NCBI GenBank assembly: GCA_937893675.1
Contig: CALBGI010000017.1
Coordinates: forward strand, 1-12,905
Source: an uncultured Blautia sp.
Lineage (GTDB): Bacteria > Bacillota > Clostridia > Lachnospirales > Lachnospiraceae
Length of the DNA stretch: 12,905 nt
Reading direction: 5' to 3'
This document shows positions 1 through 5,871 of this stretch, one piece after another. The notes beneath the pieces were generated by a model. It searched no databases. It saw only the letters and a list, made by a program, of their open reading frames with translations, and was not told where the DNA came from. Numbering within the stretch: position 1 is the first letter of the stretch; every line of letters starts with the position of its first letter. The position numbers were made by a program, and so were the translations under genes.

Positions 1-53
1 TAAGGCAAAGGTCTGCAACACCTCTATCCCCGGTTCAAATCCGGGTGGCACCT
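1..53 (+). tRNA. tRNA-Cys (GCA), 3' part, cut by the window edge
   Basis: This is the 3' part of a cysteine tRNA whose acceptor 5' strand and most of the D arm lie left of the window. The anticodon loop CTGCAAC (13-19) carries GCA (15-17), closed by GGT/ACC pairs; the outermost pair, A8-C24, is mismatched. The T arm has a perfect 5-bp stem (29-33 with 41-45) around the loop TTCAAAT (34-40). The acceptor 3' strand TGGCACC (46-52) is followed by the discriminator U at 53, which is a known identity base for tRNA-Cys. The next three bases are CTA, so the CCA tail is not encoded and would be added after transcription. The missing 5' end should read close to GGTGCCA. Confidence 0.93.
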
Positions 54-55
54 CT

Positions 56-90
56 AAAGAACCCTTGAATATTCAAGGGTTCTTTTGTGT
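56..90 (+). terminator. Rho-independent terminator of the tRNA-Cys transcript
   Basis: Positions 56-85 form a perfect 30-base palindrome, with arms that include GAACCCTTGAA and TTCAAGGGTTC. It can fold into a hairpin of about 13 bp and ends in TTTTGTGT (83-90) as the U tract. It starts three bases after the tRNA discriminator base, as expected for the end of a tRNA operon. An in-frame ATG at 65 lies inside this hairpin, which argues against it as the start of the downstream peptidase. Confidence 0.9.
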
Positions 91-124
91 CACAGAAAAT
101 GATTTCATCAGGAAGAGAGCAAGA

Positions 125-1000
125 ATGTCAAATTTCTGCTACCCTTACGAACAGATGCTTTTGGAACTGCAAAACCTGAAAGCTGTTTTTTCAGATAAGA
201 TACAGATACAGAAGAGAGCTGTTACGGCAGACTGCCGCAGTGTATGGGAGGTAATGGTCGGAGACAGGGCTTCCGGCAGGCATGGCCTGATACATGCGGG
301 AATGCACGGACGGGAATATCTGAACTGTGCAGTTTTGATGCGGCTTCTGAGAGCGTACTTAAGTGAAGATATTCTTTTGGATGTTTGTTTTCATATATTG
401 CCCATGGTAAATCCGGATGGGTGCACCATTAGTCAGAGGGGGATAAACGGAATTCGAAGCCGAAGACTTAGAGAATTTTTGGAAAAGCATCATGAGAGAG
501 AAGTGTTCTCAAGATGGAAAGCAAATGCTGTGGGTGTGGACTTAAACCGAAATTTTGACTCCGGATGGGAGGCATACGGCGGTGCAGAGGCGCCGGGAGC
601 AGAGAAATATAAGGGAGCTGCGCCGGGAAGCGAGCCGGAGACGCAGGCGATTTTAAAGCTTTGCGAGGAATGGCCGATGGGGTGCTGCGTTGCCTACCAT
701 TCTGCAGGCAGCGTGATCTACTGGGATTACGGAAGTACAGGGGAGCTGTATAAAAAAGACAAACAGCTGGCCGGGCTTCTGAGCAAAACCACAGGGTATC
801 CGCTTCGCTCTGCCCGGGCGGAAAAAGCAGACAGAGCAGGCTGCAGTGATTATCTTATGGAAGCGTTGGAAATTCCGTCGGTGACCATTGAGACGGGACA
901 GCAGGAGACGCCGCTGCCGGAATCGGAGTTCGGGCGGATCCTGGAAGAAAACAGAGGGCTTTGGAAGGCGTTGGCGTCTTTTTTACGGGAAGAGGGCTGA
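125..1000 (+). CDS. M14-family zinc carboxypeptidase (gamma-D-Glu-diamino acid peptidase-like), cytosolic
   Basis: This is a zinc metallopeptidase of family M14, 291 residues from the chosen start. The zinc and catalytic signature is visible: HGRE (H61, E64) as the HxxE motif, NPDG (97-100), DLNRNF (139-144) with the substrate-carboxylate Asn-Arg pair, the third zinc ligand in YHSAG (H192), and the catalytic Glu in TIETG (E256). The HGREY, LNRN and YHS-G-IYW pattern resembles the M14C group, which includes gamma-D-glutamyl-diaminopimelate peptidases acting on cell-wall peptides. There is no signal peptide or LysM domain, so it probably acts in the cytoplasm, perhaps on recycled murein peptides (inference). 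The ATG at 125 is preceded by AGGAAGAG (110-117) at good spacing; the earlier ATG at 65 lies in the tRNA terminator. No separate promoter is visible, so read-through from the tRNA is possible. It converges on the next gene with 18 nt between stop codons. Confidence 0.85.
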   Translation: MSNFCYPYEQMLLELQNLKAVFSDKIQIQKRAVTADCRSVWEVMVGDRASGRHGLIHAGMHGREYLNCAVLMRLLRAYLSEDILLDVCFHILPMVNPDGCTISQRGINGIRSRRLREFLEKHHEREVFSRWKANAVGVDLNRNFDSGWEAYGGAEAPGAEKYKGAAPGSEPETQAILKLCEEWPMGCCVAYHSAGSVIYWDYGSTGELYKKDKQLAGLLSKTTGYPLRSARAEKADRAGCSDYLMEALEIPSVTIETGQQETPLPESEFGRILEENRGLWKALASFLREEG

Positions 1001-1018
1001 TTTAGGCAAAACGTCGGC

Positions 1019-2047
1019 TTATTCTTCCAGAAAATTCAGATCTCGGAAAATCAGGCCTTCATTTGCGCGGCAGGTGAAGAAACCGCGGTTGATGCCCTCA
1101 CCAGGACAGGCGCAGCTGGAAACCATGAACTGAATGCGGAAATGAAAATCATCGGCTTCCATCACCGTAAAGGGATGCTCCTCTGTGGCGTAAATCTGAA
1201 GATGGTCTTTCTGAAAGAACGGATACTCCCCGGAAAAGCCTTTTTGGCGCAGCTTTTTTGCAACGTCTTTTCGCAGGCGGCTGATGCGCTGGTTTTGTTC
1301 TTTTCCGTAATCCCTGGGCGGATAGGCAAGAGAGGCTTCTGAGACCTTGCGGAAAATCAGGTGGTAGAGAGATTGGCGGGCAGGCTTTTGCAGCGCATGT
1401 CCGACAAGGGCTGTCATCCAGCGAAAGGGAAAATAAGAGTAGAGGCGCACAAGAGCGGCGAAGCGTCGGTCTTGTGCTTCCACAGCCAATGCATGCATAC
1501 ACTGACAGCCTTTTTTTGTATTGGAATATTTGTCCCGGGGAAGCTCTGTCAGGGGGAACCACAGGTAAAAAGGTGCAAACTCCATAAGGGGAAGCAGGGC
1601 GCGTTCTTTGTCATTGCAGACAGAAGCGCCCACGTATTCCTGCTTGTCCAGCATGGTTCCGATCATATAGACAAGCTGCCGCCACTGTTCCTGTCCCTGT
1701 ACCCAGAAGTGACCGATGCGATGATACTGAAAGCACTGGCAGACAATTTCAAAATCGCAGAACCACAGCGTGAATACGTGGGAATTTCCTTCCCGCACAA
1801 TGAGGCCGAGTCTGTCCGCGCTTTCGGTGAGCTCGGCAAAAGCGTGTTCCTGAAAATTTTTGCTGAATTCCCCGGTAATGCTGCAGTCCTTAAAAATGAT
1901 GTAGTATTCCAACGCGTCGTTCATCATATAGGGAAGATAAAAATTCTGGCGGCCCCGGCAGGCAACCGGCCAGAATTCCAGGGCGTCCCATTGGTTTAGT
2001 TCCTGAAGAAGTTCTCTGAGCTTTTCTGTATTTTTTTCAGCAGTCAT
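1019..2047 (-). CDS. Uncharacterised protein, possibly DUF3878 family
   Basis: A 342-residue soluble protein with no signal peptide, membrane segment or catalytic motif that I recognise. From memory, its length and Trp/Phe/Tyr-rich character resemble DUF3878, a family of unknown function of about 320-350 residues in Lachnospiraceae; this assignment is tentative. Visible traits are a charged helical N-terminus (MTAEKNTEKLRELLQ), an aromatic-rich middle, a basic stretch around RLRKDVAKKLRQK, and three C-terminal cysteines (C312, C314, C326). The ATG at 2047 is chosen because GGGAG (2056-2060, read on the minus strand) sits 8 nt upstream. A TTG at 2062 could add five residues but would contain that ribosome site. 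It has its own promoter (2096-2124), divergent from dinB, and faces the M14 peptidase at its 3' end. Several open frames on the opposite strand across this region lack ribosome sites and are taken as shadows. Confidence 0.75.
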   Translation of the reverse strand: MTAEKNTEKLRELLQELNQWDALEFWPVACRGRQNFYLPYMMNDALEYYIIFKDCSITGEFSKNFQEHAFAELTESADRLGLIVREGNSHVFTLWFCDFEIVCQCFQYHRIGHFWVQGQEQWRQLVYMIGTMLDKQEYVGASVCNDKERALLPLMEFAPFYLWFPLTELPRDKYSNTKKGCQCMHALAVEAQDRRFAALVRLYSYFPFRWMTALVGHALQKPARQSLYHLIFRKVSEASLAYPPRDYGKEQNQRISRLRKDVAKKLRQKGFSGEYPFFQKDHLQIYATEEHPFTVMEADDFHFRIQFMVSSCACPGEGINRGFFTCRANEGLIFRDLNFLEE

Positions 2048-2095
2048 ACGGCATACTCCCAATTTGCGATCCTTGTGTTTTTACGTTATGTGTTT

Positions 2096-2124
2096 ATCAT
2101 ACGTGTCTTTGGACTTTTTGTAAA
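2096..2124 (-). promoter_or_regulatory. Sigma-A promoter for the reverse-strand DUF3878-like gene
   Basis: Read on the minus strand, TTTACA (plus 2119-2124) is followed after exactly 17 nt by TATGAT (plus 2096-2101). Each element differs from consensus by one base. Transcription would begin near 2089, giving a leader of about 42 nt before the ATG at 2047. The -35 box is 16 bp from the -35 box of the divergent dinB promoter. Confidence 0.75.
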
Positions 2125-2140
2125 GAATATAAAATTTTAC

Positions 2141-2169
2141 TTGAAAATCGAACGGACGTTCTATATAAT
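2141..2169 (+). promoter_or_regulatory. Sigma-A promoter of dinB
   Basis: TTGAAA (2141-2146) and a perfect TATAAT (2164-2169) are separated by 17 nt. An A/T-rich stretch just upstream (2121-2140) could act as an UP element. Transcription should start near 2176, about 23 nt before the dinB ATG. A LexA box fills the spacer, so the promoter is expected to be shut when LexA is bound. Confidence 0.88.
2149..2162 (+). promoter_or_regulatory. LexA (DinR-type) SOS operator overlapping the dinB promoter
   Basis: The 14-mer CGAACGGACGTTCT has the GAAC-N4-GTTC dyad of the Gram-positive LexA box and matches the Bacillus-type consensus CGAACRNRYGTTYC at all but the last base. It sits between the -35 and -10 of the dinB promoter, where bound repressor would block RNA polymerase. 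Repression lifted by RecA-stimulated LexA cleavage after DNA damage is the established mechanism for such sites; it is inferred here from sequence alone. Confidence 0.88.
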
Positions 2170-2198
2170 AAAAACAGAAAAGGAAATGGGGTGAGAGC

Positions 2199-3461
2199 AT
2201 GCGGCCGGTAATCTTTCATGTGGATGTGAATTCCGCGTATTTGTCCTGGGAGGCAGTATACCGTCTGAAGCAGCCGGGCAGTTCGGAAGATTTGCGGGAG
2301 ATTGCCAGCGCTGTAGGCGGAGATATGGCGAAGCGCAGAGGTATTATTCTGGCGAAATCTCCGCTGGCGAAGAAATGCGGTGTGTATACCAGCCAGACCA
2401 TTGTGGAAGCGCTGCGCTGCTGTCCTGAGCTTACCATTGTCCCGCCGAATCATCAGTTGTATAGGCAATGTTCCCAGGCTTTTCTCGCGATTCTGCGGCA
2501 GTATTCTCCCTGTGTGGAGCAGTACAGCATTGACGAGGCGTTTGTGGACATGACTGGGACAAGGCGTCTGTTTGGAGAGCCGAGGGAGGCGGCAGAGCGC
2601 ATCCGGGAACACATTTACCGGGAACTGGGATTTACGGTCAATATCGGAGTGTCCGTAAATCGTGTTCTGGCAAAGATGGCTTCGGATTTTGAGAAGCCCA
2701 ATCGGGTGCATACATTGTTTCCGGAGGAGCTGGAGGAGAAATTGTGGCCTCTGCCGCTCCGCAGTCTGCTTTTTGTGGGAAAAGCCACGGAAAAAAAGCT
2801 CATCTCACTGGGCTTTCGCACCATTGGAGATATTGCGCGGGCGGATACAGAATTTTTGCGCACACATTTAAAAAAACAGGGAGAGATGATACAGGCCTTC
2901 GCCAGGGGGCAGGATGTGTCTCTGGTGCACAGCGAGCCCGAAGCCAACAAGGGCTATGGGAATTCTACCACCATCGCGTTTGATGTGACAGACGCCTCCA
3001 CAGCCAAACTGGTGCTCCTGGGGCTGGCGGAGACTGTGGGAACCCGCCTGCGGGAAGCGCAGGTACAGGCAGAGGTGATCTCTGTCGGGATCAAGACCAG
3101 TGATCTTCACCACACAAGCCGCCAGATGACGCTTGACAATCCCACGAACATTACAGGAGAGCTTTATCAGGTTGCCTGCCGGCTGTTTGACGAGCTTTGG
3201 AATGGCCAGCCGATCCGGCATCTGGGGATTCAGACAGGGAAGCTTCACCAGGAACCGGAGGGACGCCAGCTGGAGCTGTTTGAGCAGTTTGACTATGAGC
3301 GCCAGGAGAAGCTGGATGCGGCTGTGGACAAAATACGTTCCCGGTACGGGAGTGACGCGGTGAAGAGAGCGGCCTTTCTCGAAAGTCCCATTGACCATCT
3401 CGCAGGGAGACTTTCCAGAGAGAAACGCACAGCGGATGACACAAAGATTCCTGTAAAGTAA
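2199..3461 (+). CDS. dinB: Y-family translesion DNA polymerase (DinB / Pol IV type)
   Basis: An error-prone DNA polymerase that copies past damaged template bases, 420 residues. The metal-binding carboxylates are visible: D9 in HVDVNSAYLSW and D112-E113 in YSIDEAF. Aligned with E. coli DinB, the steric-gate residue that excludes ribonucleotides is Y14. The fingers region (RRGIILAKSPLAKKCGV, about 46-62), a helix-hairpin-helix thumb (about 185-215) and a little-finger domain (about 250-345) follow. QLELF (357-361) matches the beta-clamp binding consensus QL[SD]LF; here it lies 59 residues before the C-terminus rather than at the very end. The ATG at 2199 is preceded by GGGGTGA (2188-2194). The promoter with its LexA box predicts SOS induction. 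No second SOS gene lies beside it; the next gene has its own promoter. Confidence 0.93.
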   Translation: MRPVIFHVDVNSAYLSWEAVYRLKQPGSSEDLREIASAVGGDMAKRRGIILAKSPLAKKCGVYTSQTIVEALRCCPELTIVPPNHQLYRQCSQAFLAILRQYSPCVEQYSIDEAFVDMTGTRRLFGEPREAAERIREHIYRELGFTVNIGVSVNRVLAKMASDFEKPNRVHTLFPEELEEKLWPLPLRSLLFVGKATEKKLISLGFRTIGDIARADTEFLRTHLKKQGEMIQAFARGQDVSLVHSEPEANKGYGNSTTIAFDVTDASTAKLVLLGLAETVGTRLREAQVQAEVISVGIKTSDLHHTSRQMTLDNPTNITGELYQVACRLFDELWNGQPIRHLGIQTGKLHQEPEGRQLELFEQFDYERQEKLDAAVDKIRSRYGSDAVKRAAFLESPIDHLAGRLSREKRTADDTKIPVK

Positions 3462-3471
3462 TGGCTTTTTC

Positions 3472-3500
3472 TGGACGAAATAAAATTCCGGTGCTATAAT
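3472..3500 (+). promoter_or_regulatory. Sigma-A promoter for the HdeD-like gene
   Basis: TGGACG (3472-3477, four of six matches to TTGACA) is followed after 17 nt by a perfect TATAAT (3495-3500). Transcription would begin near 3507. This excludes an in-frame ATG at 3499, which overlaps the -10 box, and supports the ATG at 3541. Confidence 0.72.
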
Positions 3501-3540
3501 GGGAGCATATTCAGTGGCTGCAAAAGGAGGCAGAGAGGGT

Positions 3541-4458
3541 ATGAAGGAGCGGTTCAAAAAGGTGGTACACGGCGAGATCATAAGCTTTATTTTCTATATT
3601 TCTTTCGGGCTCTGCCTGATCCTCATGCCGACACAGACGGTGAACGTTATCTGCAAGGTGATTTTCGGCCTAGTGCTGATCGGGGTGGGCGGATATAATA
3701 TTTGGCAGTATGCAGGAGAAAAAGCAAAATCTACGATCTTGGATCTGTTCTCCGGTGTGATCGTGTTTGTTTTGGGAGCATTTTTGTTTTTTAATCCCCA
3801 GGTGGTGGTGAAGCTTCTTCCCTTTCTGCTGGCTGCGTTTATTCTTGTGGACAGCATCTGGACGCTGCGGGGAGGATTTCGGCTTTATAAGCGCAGCCGC
3901 CCGGAGTGGAAAGCGCTGATCATTGGCGGGTTACTCTTTATTATTCTTGGAATTGTGCTGATTGTGGATCCCTTTGTGAAAGTGACGCATACGGTGATTT
4001 TTGCCGGCTGGGTATTTTTGGCAAACGGAGCGGTGGACCTGGTGCTGTTTTTCCTCTTGAAGCATGCAATGAAGAAGGCAGACGAAGCGGTACAGGTTGT
4101 GGAGGCTACTGTGGAGCAGGAGCCATCACAGATTTCCGATAAAGGCGCCGAGGATGTGTACACAGAAGTGCAGGCGGCGCTGCGGGCACCGGAGCCTGCA
4201 GCCTTCCGGGGGAAGGCTTCGGATGTGTCCGTCCACGAGAGTGAAGCGTTGAAACCGGAGGAGGCAGCAGGGGAAACCATGGAGCGCAATGCCTCAAACG
4301 GTATTGTACCGGAAACGGAGCTTCCGGAGACCGAAATTCCAGAGACAGAAATCCCTGAGGTTGAGATACCCAGGGCCGAGATCCCCAAGGCGGAGACCTC
4401 CGGGGAGAGTCTTTGGGGACTTGACGATGATGAGATTCTGGAAGAGTGGAAAGACTGA
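3541..4458 (+). CDS. HdeD-like (DUF308) six-helix membrane protein with an acidic repeat tail
   Basis: A 305-residue membrane protein of the HdeD/DUF308 type. Six hydrophobic helices are visible, at about 11-29, 35-57, 65-85, 88-108, 124-143 and 148-173, arranged as paired hairpins like the acid-resistance protein HdeD of enterobacteria. Its exact function in Clostridia is not established. Residues 174-305 form a long hydrophilic, strongly acidic tail, probably cytoplasmic. It includes six pentapeptide units of consensus PETEI (257-286) and ends in an Asp/Glu-rich segment, LDDDEILEEWKD. Typical HdeD proteins are about 190 residues, so the tail is an extension. The ATG at 3541 follows AAAGGAGG (3523-3530) by 10 nt; an upstream ATG at 3499 falls in the -10 box. 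It appears to be a single-gene transcript ending at the terminator 4476-4510. Confidence 0.85.
   Translation: MKERFKKVVHGEIISFIFYISFGLCLILMPTQTVNVICKVIFGLVLIGVGGYNIWQYAGEKAKSTILDLFSGVIVFVLGAFLFFNPQVVVKLLPFLLAAFILVDSIWTLRGGFRLYKRSRPEWKALIIGGLLFIILGIVLIVDPFVKVTHTVIFAGWVFLANGAVDLVLFFLLKHAMKKADEAVQVVEATVEQEPSQISDKGAEDVYTEVQAALRAPEPAAFRGKASDVSVHESEALKPEEAAGETMERNASNGIVPETELPETEIPETEIPEVEIPRAEIPKAETSGESLWGLDDDEILEEWKD
4309..4398 (+). repeat. Coding tandem repeat: six pentapeptide units P-x-x-E-[ILT]
   Basis: Six consecutive 15-nt units encode residues 257-286 of the HdeD-like protein, with consensus PETEI. The first four units stay close to it; the last two drift (PRAEI, PKAET). Synonymous codons differ between units, for example CCG, CCA, CCT and CCC for Pro and GAG or GAA for Glu. 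The repeat is therefore conserved in protein more than in DNA and is not a fresh slippage product. Confidence 0.85.
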
Positions 4459-4475
4459 ACAAAATACGGTGGAAC

Positions 4476-4510
4476 AAAAAGGATTTTCCTTGTGGGAGAA
4501 TCCTTTTTTC
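4476..4510 (+). terminator. Rho-independent terminator after the HdeD-like gene
   Basis: AAAAAGGATT (4476-4485) pairs with AATCCTTTTT (4499-4508), extended inward by TTCC pairing with GGGA across a one-base bulge, and closed by a short loop. The descending arm runs straight into the U tract TTTTTT (4504-4509). It starts 17 nt after the stop codon and separates this gene from the sigma-factor operon. Confidence 0.85.
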
Positions 4511-4555
4511 ATTTTATCCCGTTATAAAAATTGTAGAACGTTTTACGGGAGAAAC

Positions 4556-4562
4556 AGGAGGT
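4556..4562 (+). promoter_or_regulatory. Shine-Dalgarno site fixing the TTG start of the sigma factor
   Basis: AGGAGGT (4556-4562) is a near-perfect ribosome site 6 nt ahead of an in-frame TTG at 4569. The open frame extends upstream to 4446, but that part runs through the preceding terminator, and the next in-frame ATG (within DEEM) has no such site. Confidence 0.85.
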
Positions 4563-4568
4563 ACCGGA

Positions 4569-5120
4569 TTGCAGACAGCAGAGCTGACAGATGAAGAGAT
4601 GATAGCGAGAATACAGCAGGGAGAGGCGGGCATTTTGGAGCGCTTGATTGACAGATATTATGATGATATCTATTATTTTTGCCGGAGCAAAATCGGCGAT
4701 AGCGAGGCTGCCTACGACTGCGCCCAAGAGACTTTTTTAAAACTGACCCGGTACATTTCCGGTTACAGGGAACAGAAGAAATTCAAAGGCTATCTGTTCT
4801 CCATTGCACGCAATGTATGTCATGACTATTTCCGGGGAAAACCGCCGGATATGGCAGGAGAGGAAGTGTTGGAGACACTGCCGGCGGCAGGAGATGTGTT
4901 TTCGGGAAAGGAAGACGCGTATCTTTTGGAGCGGGCGCTGGCGCTTCTTTCGGAAGGACAGAGAGAAACTGTGATCCTGCGGTTTTATTATGGGTTCAAG
5001 GTACGGGAAATTGCCAAAATCACAGGAGTTCCGCTGGCAGCAGCAAAATCCAGGCTGCGCAGAGGGCTTCAGAAGCTAAAAGAGATCATGGAAAAGGAGG
5101 AGATGTTCTGTGACAGATAA
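4569..5120 (+). CDS. ECF-type RNA polymerase sigma factor
   Basis: An extracytoplasmic-function sigma factor of 183 residues that would direct RNA polymerase to a small regulon, probably including its own operon. Sigma region 2 spans about 22-90: DCAQETFLKLTRYI is the core-binding helix, and KFKGYLFSIARNVCHDYFR is the 2.3/2.4 promoter-melting and -10 recognition segment. Region 4 spans about 119-172, with the helix-turn-helix VREIAKITGVPLAAAKSRLRRG for -35 recognition. The start is TTG, supported by AGGAGGT six nt upstream. It is the first gene of a four-gene unit, and its 3' end overlaps the next gene by 11 nt. No clear sigma-A promoter lies upstream; TATAAA (4523-4528) lacks a good -35. Transcription may be autogenous from an ECF promoter I cannot identify, or may leak through the preceding terminator. 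Confidence 0.92.
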   Translation: MQTAELTDEEMIARIQQGEAGILERLIDRYYDDIYYFCRSKIGDSEAAYDCAQETFLKLTRYISGYREQKKFKGYLFSIARNVCHDYFRGKPPDMAGEEVLETLPAAGDVFSGKEDAYLLERALALLSEGQRETVILRFYYGFKVREIAKITGVPLAAAKSRLRRGLQKLKEIMEKEEMFCDR

Positions 5121-5871
5121 AGAGTTAAAGCATTTGCTTCAGAATATGGAGTGGCCGTCCATTGACAGAAGCCGGAAAGAGCAGACCATGAAGCTGGTTT
5201 TGAAAAGTGCCGGAAATTTAAGAGGCGTTCCCCGTGTTTCCCACTGGAGAAGGCTTCGCAGGATGGCAGGCTATCTTCCCTGGTGGCTTTGGGCTGCGCA
5301 GGCAGCAGTTTTGCTTTTGTGCGGTTTTGCGGCAGCTATGAACGGAGAATCTCTGCTGGAGGTGGCCTCCTGGGCGCTGCCCTTTGTGGGCTGCCTTGGC
5401 TGCCAGGAAATTCAAAAAGGGTTCTCCTGTAATATGTGGGAGCTGGAGCAGTCCTGCCTTTATAATCTGAGGGAAGTGCAGCTTCTCAAAATGCAGGTGA
5501 CGGGAATCGCGGACATTGTCATTCTTCTGGCAGTCATGGGAATGTGCGTGGGCAAAGGATTCAGCCTTACCGGGTGCATGCTCACACTGGCGGTGCCGTT
5601 TGTGTTGTCAGCAGCAGCCTATTTCTGGGTGATGCACAAAGCCGGGCGAACGGTTTCCAACTATACGTCATGGGGGCTGGGGATTTTGGCGGCTTTTTTT
5701 TCCGCAGGAATCTCGATTGCAATTCGGGATGTTATCCTCTGGAGCAATCAGAAGGAGGCGCTGTGGATGTGGATGATCGGTCTGGCAGCTGTGGTGATAC
5801 TGCTGTTTTCGCTGCGGTATTATCTGAAGGGCTGTGACAGGGAGGAGAAAAAGACATGGAACTTCGAATGA
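5110..5871 (+). CDS. Six-helix membrane protein, candidate anti-sigma factor or partner of the adjacent ABC system
   Basis: A 253-residue protein I do not recognise as a named family. It has a charged, probably cytoplasmic N-terminal region (1-52) followed by about six hydrophobic helices, near 56-77, 81-98, 131-149, 151-174, 187-206 and 218-238, and a short charged C-terminus. It starts at GTG 5110 with AAGGAGG (5094-5100) nine nt upstream, inside the sigma gene, overlapping its end by 11 nt. Its own end overlaps the ABC ATPase by 16 nt. A gene directly after an ECF sigma factor with a cytoplasmic head and membrane helices is often the anti-sigma factor. However, no zinc-finger (HxxxCxxC) or RsiV/RsgI-type domain is visible, so the role is inferred from position only. 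It could instead be a subunit of the ABC exporter. Confidence 0.82.
   Translation: MTDKELKHLLQNMEWPSIDRSRKEQTMKLVLKSAGNLRGVPRVSHWRRLRRMAGYLPWWLWAAQAAVLLLCGFAAAMNGESLLEVASWALPFVGCLGCQEIQKGFSCNMWELEQSCLYNLREVQLLKMQVTGIADIVILLAVMGMCVGKGFSLTGCMLTLAVPFVLSAAAYFWVMHKAGRTVSNYTSWGLGILAAFFSAGISIAIRDVILWSNQKEALWMWMIGLAAVVILLFSLRYYLKGCDREEKKTWNFE

Noticed and set aside
65..124. Upstream ATG that would extend the M14 peptidase by 20 residues
   Set aside because: It lies inside the tRNA terminator hairpin and has no ribosome site; AGGAAGAG supports the ATG at 125.
1361..1999. Open frame of 212 codons on the plus strand, opposite the DUF3878-like gene
   Set aside because: It has no ribosome site, no recognisable domain and a composition typical of an antisense shadow; the minus-strand gene has both a promoter and a ribosome site.
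2097..2711. 204-codon frame on the minus strand opposite dinB
   Set aside because: It runs antisense to the catalytic part of dinB, shows no domain, and its end overlaps the divergent promoters.
4446..4568. Longer frame for the sigma factor starting at ATG 4446
   Set aside because: It would overlap the HdeD-like gene and read through a strong terminator; sigma region 2 begins well after the TTG at 4569, which has AGGAGGT.
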